NCBI GenBank assembly: GCA_021811405.1
Contig: JAJZOZ010000003.1
Span: 1 to 59,319, forward strand
Source: a bacterium
GTDB taxonomy: Bacteria > Elusimicrobiota > Elusimicrobia > Elusimicrobiales > UBA9959
DNA length: 59,319 bases
Direction of reading: 5' to 3'
Position 1 is the stretch's first letter, and each line of letters begins with the position of its first letter. Below, in pieces: positions 53,469-59,319 of this stretch. Position numbers and translations under genes: made by a program. The notes beneath the pieces were generated by a model. It saw only the letters and a program-made list of their open reading frames with translations. It did no database searches and was not told the origin of the DNA.

Positions 53469-54128
53469 ATGGACTTCTCTTTCGCGCAATTCAAGAACAG
53501 GTGGGTGGCCTATTTCGACCTTCTTGGCTTTTCAAGCATGGCTTCTAGTAATTCTGATTTTGGACGCCAGTTGGTTCTTGATATATACGCTGAAGTAATC
53601 GAAAAGGTGAAAGATGTTTCCAAGGAAGCTGCTGGCCATTCCGCCCCTGTAATGCCAGTCTGGTTCTCGGATAGTTTCCTGATGTATACGCCAGGGGATA
53701 CTCCGCTGGAATACCGGGCAATAATATCTGCTTCGAAGCGGTTCATCGAAAAGCAGATCCGGGGCGGCATTCCCGCTTGCGGGATTATAGGTTTCGGCGA
53801 ATTGTTCGCTCATGCCGAGAAAAACGTTTTTATCGGGAAAGTCCTATGCGATGTTGTGCGCCTGGAACAGAACCTGCACTCCGTCGGATTATTTATAAGC
53901 GATGACGCGGTTAAAAAGGCAAGGTCCTATAACTTGCAGCCAACGCGGCACGGATTTCAGCCCATGGGGGAAAAGGGATTTGCTTATACGTTTTACGGAG
54001 GCCCGGCCAACTTCCGGAATCCTTGCCTTTCAAAGCTTGAGGAAATGCAGAGACTGGCCCCGCCAGCAGCCAAAGACAAATATGAGGGCGTGATAAAACA
54101 TGTCGAGAAATTTGCCCGCAAAATATGA
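53469..54128 (+). CDS. Class III nucleotide-cyclase-like protein (candidate defence signalling enzyme)
   Basis: I place the start at 53469, after GGGGAAATACGAGT; the track start at 53370 is upstream of it. The 219-residue protein is a single domain matching the class III cyclase layout: strand with Asp17 in YFDLLGF, second metal-binding Asp68 in WFSDSFLMY, then the GIxxGE-like GIIGFGELF and GKVLCDVVRLEQ in the place of the usual G-x-x-VNxAxRL, so the purine-selecting Asn may be changed. No membrane or sensor domain. It overlaps the HEPN gene as ATGA. Low GC and altered codon use suggest transfer. Pycsar cyclases are similar in size and layout; the product nucleotide is unknown. Confidence 0.65.
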   Translation: MDFSFAQFKNRWVAYFDLLGFSSMASSNSDFGRQLVLDIYAEVIEKVKDVSKEAAGHSAPVMPVWFSDSFLMYTPGDTPLEYRAIISASKRFIEKQIRGGIPACGIIGFGELFAHAEKNVFIGKVLCDVVRLEQNLHSVGLFISDDAVKKARSYNLQPTRHGFQPMGEKGFAYTFYGGPANFRNPCLSKLEEMQRLAPPAAKDKYEGVIKHVEKFARKI

Positions 54129-54829
54129 AACAGAAACTTCAGGACCACCCTATATTTACGGAAGCCTTCAAGGCAACACTTGATTTGTCCGAGGACACAC
54201 GGTTCCTACTACTGGCCGGGAAATCCACCTACCAAGGGAAAGAGGTTTTGTTTAAAACGCATGTATGGCTCGGGAAGTTCTGCGCGTTCATGGAGCAACT
54301 TAAGTATGCGGCAGGGATGCTTTCAAAGTATCGAGGAAGCGCCGCTTCCTCCGGCGCAACGCGGTATGACCATATCCAATACGCGATTGAAAACTTTTAT
54401 ATTCGCTATCCATCGGCGCTGGACAGGGCGCTCCGAGCCGTAAATGAGGCCTTCGGTCTTGGATTTAAACCGCGCAAGTGCCGGTACGATAATGTGACGA
54501 ATTCTCCCGGGGTTAAGGGAACTTCCGTGGCGGCGGCCCTCACGGTTATCCACGGCACGACCAGGAAGTACAAAAACGAACGCGACATTATCGCCCATTA
54601 CGGGAATTATGAGGATGATACTTTGCGGGCTATCGGGGCCTATTGTATCGCCAGGAAGATCGACCCGCAAAAATTCTCAAAATGGGATGTCCACAACAAA
54701 ACCATGGCCGATAGTTATGTTAAGGAAAAGAAACGCGAATTCTTCGGGGATATAGTGGTCCTGGAGAAGTTCCTGTACATCTTTTTTGATGCACTTTCTA
54801 TAAAAATATCTGGGAGTCAGAATAGCTGA
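54125..54829 (+). CDS. HEPN-domain putative RNase, partner of the cyclase-like protein
   Basis: 234 residues, mostly helical. The motif NERDIIAHYGNYED contains Arg153-x4-His158, the RxxxxH catalytic signature of HEPN ribonucleases, placed in a late helix as usual. The remainder (e.g. IQYAIENFYIRYPSALDRAL) is helix-rich but I cannot name the subfamily. The ATG overlaps the cyclase stop, so the proteins are made in fixed ratio. A cytosolic effector RNase switched by a nucleotide signal is a reasonable hypothesis. No ligand-binding domain is obvious, so direct toxin-antitoxin pairing is an alternative. Confidence 0.6.
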   Translation: MKQKLQDHPIFTEAFKATLDLSEDTRFLLLAGKSTYQGKEVLFKTHVWLGKFCAFMEQLKYAAGMLSKYRGSAASSGATRYDHIQYAIENFYIRYPSALDRALRAVNEAFGLGFKPRKCRYDNVTNSPGVKGTSVAAALTVIHGTTRKYKNERDIIAHYGNYEDDTLRAIGAYCIARKIDPQKFSKWDVHNKTMADSYVKEKKREFFGDIVVLEKFLYIFFDALSIKISGSQNS

Positions 54830-54867
54830 TTTATGTGCTGATGTCTTAAAATGCGGATAGACTTCGC

Positions 54868-54901
54868 GGTCGCCGTCTCCGGCTTGGCCCGCTTTACAAC
54901 A
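54868..54901 (+). repeat. Module-boundary repeat, copy 2
   Basis: Matches copy 1 (53262) at 27 of 32 positions; three of the five differences are C-to-T changes. It lies 149 nt before the second island module. Confidence 0.55.
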
Positions 54902-54906
54902 GATTG

Positions 54907-54937
54907 TTGGTCTACCAAACGATTATTGTTATAGAAT
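54907..54937 (+). promoter_or_regulatory. Candidate promoter/operator of the second module
   Basis: TTGGTC (54907), 17-nt spacer and TATAGA (54930-54935; also read TAGAAT at 54932-54937). The -35 box is half of the palindrome TTGGT-ct-ACCAA, a possible operator. Confidence 0.35.
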
Positions 54938-55049
54938 CAGATTGTACGGGGGCCCCATTCTTTCAGAACATTATCTTGGTCGAGGCTTCAAAAGCAGACG
55001 AGTCCCTAGACGGTTCCAGGCTTTAAAGAGACTGCACGGAGATTGATAA

Positions 55050-56141
55050 ATGACCAGAGAGACCGAGCTTCTTGAAGAGATCTATGCCGAGTTTATCAAT
55101 ACTGGACAATTCCCCAGGAGGGAATATTTCAGAAATTCACATCACCAGGACCTCGATATTTTAGACAGCCTAGAAACAAAAGGGACTTTCAATAACCGGG
55201 ATGGTCTATATGCAATACCCATAACTAAGCTTCCCGAGATTAAATATTGGGAATCCGAGAAAGTCCTACCGAATAGAATACTGCCTGTCCTGAAAGAGTT
55301 CCGTCTTGAGAACATGGAGAAAGACAGGACCGTCGGGGAAATCGAGCAGGCTCTGGTCGGCACGCCGGGAATAACTTCCAAAGATATTCAACGCGCTATC
55401 TATTATCTCCAGGAAGCCTGCTTCTTTGAAAGCTATCAAGGGGGACCGAATGCCGGTGGTTATAAGACTGTTCGCCCTAGGGAAGAAGTCCTGCGTTATT
55501 CAACTATTGATAAGCGTATTGAGTCGCTGAAAGGGCAAAGAAAGGCGGCTTCTCCGTTGGCATTCTTGGGGGTCCCTAAAATGATCCAGCCTAAGGGGCC
55601 TTCTCTTTGTGCTCCCAACGAGGCTTGGGCGGAAATCCAAAAAGAATATGACTGTAGCAAGGCTAAGTTCGCTCGCCAGATTAATTTTCTGCCGCGCTTC
55701 AAAAGAGAGGTCGTAATTCGCGATGTCGCACAGGCATTTAGTTGTTTAAAGGCCGGGTTTTATAAGCCAGCCGCTATATTGGCCGGCGGCGCTATAGAGG
55801 AACTGTTGCGGCTCTATTTGAAACACCACGCATTTCCGACCAAGAATAAAACTTTTGAAAACTATATCGATGACTGTGAGCAGCATAAGCTCTTACGGTC
55901 AGGAATCGCTCATCTGACCCACGCGGTCAGGAATTTCAGGAATTTCGCCCATTTGGCTAAAGAGATTTCCAAGAAGCGGTCGATTTCAAAATCAATTGCT
56001 ACTGGCGCAGTAAGCGCGGTCTTCACTATCGTAGGGAATTTTGAAAAGCCGCTCCCGGAGAAGAAGAAGGCGAAAACAATAAAGGGGTCTGGCAGGATAT
56101 TGCGGTTCAAGATCAAAAAGCACGGAGGGGGAAATGGTTAA
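55050..56141 (+). CDS. Winged-helix plus HEPN-like protein
   Basis: 363 residues. Two N-terminal segments look like winged helix-turn-helix units (ETELLEEIYAEFINTGQFP, about 1-60, and DRTVGEIEQALVGTPGITSK, about 90-150). The C-terminal region (about 225-310) reads CLKAGFYKPAAILAGGAIEE ... AVRNFRNFAHLAKE, the pattern of DUF4145/HEPN-like domains, with Arg297-Asn298 and His301 as candidate catalytic residues. A basic tail follows. It may sense nucleic acid and cut RNA. GGAG precedes the ATG; the stop overlaps the next gene by 8 nt. Confidence 0.6.
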   Translation: MTRETELLEEIYAEFINTGQFPRREYFRNSHHQDLDILDSLETKGTFNNRDGLYAIPITKLPEIKYWESEKVLPNRILPVLKEFRLENMEKDRTVGEIEQALVGTPGITSKDIQRAIYYLQEACFFESYQGGPNAGGYKTVRPREEVLRYSTIDKRIESLKGQRKAASPLAFLGVPKMIQPKGPSLCAPNEAWAEIQKEYDCSKAKFARQINFLPRFKREVVIRDVAQAFSCLKAGFYKPAAILAGGAIEELLRLYLKHHAFPTKNKTFENYIDDCEQHKLLRSGIAHLTHAVRNFRNFAHLAKEISKKRSISKSIATGAVSAVFTIVGNFEKPLPEKKKAKTIKGSGRILRFKIKKHGGGNG

Positions 56142-56427
56142 GGTAAATATCCAGCAGAAGGACGGACATGTCAGAGTCGAGGTCTTAATTGAGAGGGCCG
56201 CCAATGATTCAAAGTGGCATCGCCTTGAGGTCGCCACTAACGACGGCTTCAAATGGGATGCCCCGGTGAAGATCGATCTTCCGAATAGTGATAATTGTGG
56301 TGTTACGGACCTGGCCCCTGAATCGGAGCGATTGGTTGTGACATGGGATGGAGAAGTTGTTGCGAAAGAGAAGCTGACATTGTCAGACCGAAGTCGGATG
56401 ATTTCGGCTAAATATGACGTCCAGTGA
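56134..56427 (+). CDS. 97-residue protein of unknown function in the island
   Basis: Starts after a strong GGAGGGGGAA site inside the end of the previous gene, so translation is coupled. The sequence alternates polar and hydrophobic residues (VRVEVLIERA, RLEVATNDGF, RLVVTWDGEVVAKEKL), suggesting a small beta-sandwich. No family recognised. Position between a HEPN-like protein and a helicase suggests an adaptor or inhibitor. Confidence 0.6.
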   Translation: MVKVNIQQKDGHVRVEVLIERAANDSKWHRLEVATNDGFKWDAPVKIDLPNSDNCGVTDLAPESERLVVTWDGEVVAKEKLTLSDRSRMISAKYDVQ

Positions 56428-56452
56428 TGGGCGTTGCTCTGAGTGAGTCTCT

Positions 56453-58321
56453 ATGGCAACAATAATCCCGGCTGAAGCATTAAATGCGGCAACGGGTGGA
56501 GAGAGAAAACTCTTGCGGAAACTTCATGCCGGGCTGCCGCCGGAATGTCTGCTTTGGCATGGAGTAGAACTGCCGGGGAGTTATCAGGCGGATGTCGTCT
56601 GTTATATCCCGGCGCGCGGGCTCATAATCTTCGAGGTGAAGGATTGGGGGCGAGACACGATCCTCACGTGCAATAAAGACGGCTGGGTGATCTGCGACGA
56701 GGGCAAGGATAAGGGAGTCAAATCCCCGTTAACTCAGGTCCGCAACTACTTTTATCGGCTCAAAGAACTATTCGAGAAGAAAAATCTGCTTTTGGCTGAA
56801 GGAGGCAGCTATAAAGGCAAGTTCAAGATCCCTATTGCTTATGCCGTGGTATTCCCAAACATAAGCCGCGCTGATCTGCCCGAAGGAATCGGGGATGTTC
56901 TGCCATACTCCCGCATACTTTCCAGGGAAGATCTGGATGCGCTCGGAGACTCCGTAAAAGGGCCGGAAGCGACGGCTTTCCTGGGCAAGTATTTCAGCGA
57001 GCACTTCTGGCCCAATGAAGCGCTGAATGAGAACGAACGCAATATCCTTATCTCGACGATCTACCCGGAAAAGAGCTATTCGCCCAAAAGCAAGAATGGC
57101 GCGGTGAATTATTTCCTTGATGGCCGTCAGGCTCAGTTGGTGGAGCGTCTGGAATCGGGGCACCATATCATCCGCGGCATCGCCGGCAGCGGCAAGTCAT
57201 TGGTGCTTTGTGCTAAAGCGCAGCTTCTGGCCAGAAGCAAACCGGATGCCAAGATCCTGCTGGTCTGCTTCAATACCAGTCTGAAAAGCCAGCTGGATTT
57301 TTATCTTCAGAGTTTCAACGGAGATAAATCTTCAAGCACTTCCGGAGTGATACATGTTTTCAACTTTCATAAGTTCATTGACTGGCAGGCCAAAAAAGCC
57401 GGGGACGAAGAGGCGTGCCAGAAACATTTGAATGATTCCTGGGAGCATGGCGATGACGACGGGCAAAGCGCCATGCTGGGGGAATATCTGCGGGGGTTGG
57501 CTCTCCGGCCGGATACAGTTAAATACGATGCGATCTTGATAGATGAAAGTCAGGACTTCCATTATTCCTGGCTGAAGGGGCTGCGGGCTTTTATCAAGCC
57601 GGAACCGCATTTACTTATCCTGGCCGAGGACTTTAACCAGAAAATATACCATCGGAAGTTCACTTACAAGGGCGCAGATATCAATGTCCAGGGCCGGGTC
57701 AGGAAACTTCCGATGATCTATCGCAGTACGAGAGAGATAATTGTTCCTGCCATGAGATATCTTCACGGAGAAAAATTCGAGGACAGCGCCAAACAGTATC
57801 TGACTATGGAGGATTGCGTTGCCAATAATTCCAGCGGTAATATGCCGGACCTGCGGCTTTTCCCTAATGATGTAGAAGTCTTCAAGTTCATCGTTGATGA
57901 TATCCGGGCGCAGGTCGAGAATGGCGCAGCCTTTTCGGATATCGGGGTGTTCCACCCTTTCCACAACGGTACTCAGCGGATCGCTGAATATCTGGAAAAG
58001 CATGGAATCCCGGTCTACTGGCTTGCCAAGGACAACCTTGCTAAGAAAAATTTCAGCTTGTCGCGGAATGCTGTCGTGGTAAGCACGATCCATTCGGCTA
58101 AAGGCTTGGAGTTTGACCATGTCTACTTCTCGGGCATTGAATGTTTCCCTTTGGAAAATCTCAAGCTTACCGAAAGAGAGAATGCCTCAATTGTCTATGT
58201 CGGCATGACAAGGGCAAAAAGGCGGGTCGTGCTGATTTCGACCAAAGAAAATCAGACTATTCTGAAGCTGAGGGCGGCCCTGGCTCAATGCGCTGACAAT
58301 TCGGGGGACATGGCCTTGTAG
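56453..58321 (+). CDS. NERD-domain nuclease fused to UvrD/Rep-type helicase
   Basis: 622 residues. N-terminal NERD (nuclease-related) domain, about 10-130: GERKLLRKL, QADVV and IIFEVKDWG give the conserved E...D...ExK nuclease core. Superfamily 1 helicase follows: Walker A GIAGSGKS (from 242), Walker B ILIDESQDF (Asp364, Glu365), TIHSAKGLEFDHV (His547 region) and VYVGMTRAKRRV. Such NERD-helicases are frequent in phage-defence islands (e.g. Nhi-like systems). It follows the 97-residue protein by 25 nt and is likely in its operon. Confidence 0.85.
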   Translation: MATIIPAEALNAATGGERKLLRKLHAGLPPECLLWHGVELPGSYQADVVCYIPARGLIIFEVKDWGRDTILTCNKDGWVICDEGKDKGVKSPLTQVRNYFYRLKELFEKKNLLLAEGGSYKGKFKIPIAYAVVFPNISRADLPEGIGDVLPYSRILSREDLDALGDSVKGPEATAFLGKYFSEHFWPNEALNENERNILISTIYPEKSYSPKSKNGAVNYFLDGRQAQLVERLESGHHIIRGIAGSGKSLVLCAKAQLLARSKPDAKILLVCFNTSLKSQLDFYLQSFNGDKSSSTSGVIHVFNFHKFIDWQAKKAGDEEACQKHLNDSWEHGDDDGQSAMLGEYLRGLALRPDTVKYDAILIDESQDFHYSWLKGLRAFIKPEPHLLILAEDFNQKIYHRKFTYKGADINVQGRVRKLPMIYRSTREIIVPAMRYLHGEKFEDSAKQYLTMEDCVANNSSGNMPDLRLFPNDVEVFKFIVDDIRAQVENGAAFSDIGVFHPFHNGTQRIAEYLEKHGIPVYWLAKDNLAKKNFSLSRNAVVVSTIHSAKGLEFDHVYFSGIECFPLENLKLTERENASIVYVGMTRAKRRVVLISTKENQTILKLRAALAQCADNSGDMAL

Positions 58322-58332
58322 CGTGATGGCTT

Positions 58333-58351
58333 TTTGAGTCCGAATGACTCA
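58333..58351. promoter_or_regulatory. Short perfect inverted repeat after the helicase gene
   Basis: TGAGTC-cgaat-GACTCA, with T-rich sequence only on its upstream side. It could be a weak terminator for the opposite strand or an operator for the following regulator. Confidence 0.3.
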
Positions 58352-58414
58352 CTAAATATAGCTTTGCCTGTATCGGGCCGGGCGATTATTGTAGAATAAT
58401 CCCAAGGTTAGGCT

Positions 58415-59113
58415 ATGGGCAACACGATTCTGATCGTTGAAGATGATACGCCACTACGTAAGTCGCTGGTGAAATATTTTTCAGTTTGTGGTTTTACGGT
58501 GTATTCCGCCGGCAGTTGCCCGGAGGCCGTAGAACTGGTTTTTCGGCACCTGCCAGATTGTTTCTTGCTCGATTACCACCTTGGCGACGAGACCGCCCTG
58601 CTTATCTGCCTCTCCGTGCGCGGCTGCACGCAGCTCCGTGAAGCCCCGATAGTGATATTGAGCGGCGATGAGCAGCAAGTCGCCGACTGCTATGATAGCT
58701 GCCAGGCTGATGCCTTCGTGTTGAAAGGACACGGGCACAAGGCGGCTTTGGCCGCGATACAGCGGCAGTTGCGCCGTGTGGGCAAGCCGTGCGAGCCACA
58801 ACCCTCCGACCTGGTCTTGGACCATAAAGGGCAGCGGGTAATCAGGAACGGGGCAACGCTGGCTAAACTTTCCCCGGAACAGTTCAAACTTTTCTCGTTT
58901 CTCTTCGAGAATCGGCCGCGCTGCGTTCCCGGCAGTGAAATTATTGCGCAGGTATTTACCGAACCTCCACGCGACCTGGCGGAAGCGCTTGCCGCTCTGG
59001 TGTACAGGCTGCGTCAGACGCTCGGCCATCCCTATGCCCGCAGGATAGCCCGCAAAAAAGGGCGCGGCTGGGCATATATACAGCCGCGGCAGTATACCAA
59101 AACGCCTGTTTAG
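58415..59113 (+). CDS. Orphan OmpR-like response regulator
   Basis: 232 residues: receiver domain (VEDD, likely phospho-site in FLLDYHLGD) and a winged-helix output domain (LSPEQFKLFSFLFENRPRCV, ending GRGWAYIQP). The conserved receiver Lys region reads FVLKGHGH instead of KPF, so phosphorylation control may be altered. A TAGAAT box lies 17 nt upstream, with a weak AAGG site. No kinase is adjacent. It borders the island and may be part of it. Confidence 0.8.
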   Translation: MGNTILIVEDDTPLRKSLVKYFSVCGFTVYSAGSCPEAVELVFRHLPDCFLLDYHLGDETALLICLSVRGCTQLREAPIVILSGDEQQVADCYDSCQADAFVLKGHGHKAALAAIQRQLRRVGKPCEPQPSDLVLDHKGQRVIRNGATLAKLSPEQFKLFSFLFENRPRCVPGSEIIAQVFTEPPRDLAEALAALVYRLRQTLGHPYARRIARKKGRGWAYIQPRQYTKTPV

Positions 59114-59319
59114 CGGATTTTGTGGCAATTTCCGCAACACGATTTTCCCCGACGTAAAACCCTCTCCAAAATGACGCACGCGCCATTGACAAAGTGGTAA
59201 CTCTCTGCCAAGATATATCCGGGCACGCGGGGACTTCACTGTGATTTGCATACTTCAGCGGCGGTGCGGCCTGGCCGTGGGGCGGCCATTTGTAACCGGT
59301 GAGGGAGCTGATCTGCGCG
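59114..59319. other. Intergenic end of window
   Basis: No gene seen. A TTGACA hexamer at 59186-59191 could be the -35 box of a gene beyond the window, but the best -10 candidates (AAGATA, GATATA) are poor or badly spaced. Confidence 0.3.

Overview
The window is a chromosomal fragment from a GC-rich, Gram-negative-type bacterium. Most of it is core genome: a nearly complete ribosomal protein supercluster (rplC to rplQ) running directly into mreBCD-mrdA-rodA, followed by rng, a cell-wall amidase, murI, queCE, hpt, ftsH and cdaA. My best guess for the lineage is Elusimicrobiota or a relative. That is inference from gene content (animal-like trypsin, clostripain-type protease, zinc-ribbon ribosomal proteins) and codon style, and has not been tested with a tree. 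A striking trait is frequent use of the Ile codon ATA and Arg codon AGG in ordinary genes despite the high GC, while ribosomal genes prefer ATC and CGC.

Layout. 1-6242: secreted proteases (clostripain-like, V8/trypsin-like, chymotrypsin-fold trypsin), an AlaX-type editing protein, a pseudouridine synthase, an atypical SDR, a FliF-like secreted protein and a VOC protein. 6250-29592: strong promoter and structured leader, then rplC-rplD-rplW-rplB-rpsS-rplV-rpsC-rplP-rpmC-rpsQ-rplN-rplX-rplE-rpsZ-rpsH-rplF-rplR-rpsE-rplO-secY-adk-map-infA-rpmJ-rpsM-rpsK-rpsD-rpoA-rplQ, then mreB-mreC-mreD-mrdA-rodA, a DUF2344 protein and rng. rpsJ (S10) and rpmD (L30) are absent from their usual places. 29667-44355: amidase, murI, a solitary HicA-like gene, a ComB-like protein, queC-queE, a secreted phospholipase D-like protein, hpt-ftsH, cdaA with a 33-residue CdaR-like membrane peptide, a polysaccharide deacetylase, a GDPD, a flavoprotein and an OmpR-type regulator. 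44442-48822: a CsgG/FlgO-like protein and two receiver-GAF-kinase paralogues facing each other with a CheY-like protein between them. 49010-52652: tRNA-Ser(CGA) and an mgtA-EIIA operon. 52653-53468: a gene-free, hairpin-rich tract. 53469-58321: an accessory island with visibly lower GC. 58415-59113: an orphan response regulator.

The island is the main candidate for a new system. It has two modules, each preceded by a copy of the same 32-nt element. Module A is a translationally coupled pair: a class III nucleotide-cyclase-like protein that keeps both metal-binding Asp positions, and a HEPN-type putative RNase with an RxxxxH motif. Module B is a winged-helix/HEPN-like protein, a 97-residue protein and a NERD-nuclease/UvrD-type helicase. 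By analogy with Pycsar and HEPN toxin systems, module A could be a signalling abortive-infection system, but this is inference.

A second general observation is regulatory. At least seven genes (AlaX, VOC, infA, PLD, hpt, GDPD, mgtA) have a TATAAT-like box only about 6-8 nt upstream of the start codon and no Shine-Dalgarno sequence, which is the signature of leaderless mRNAs.
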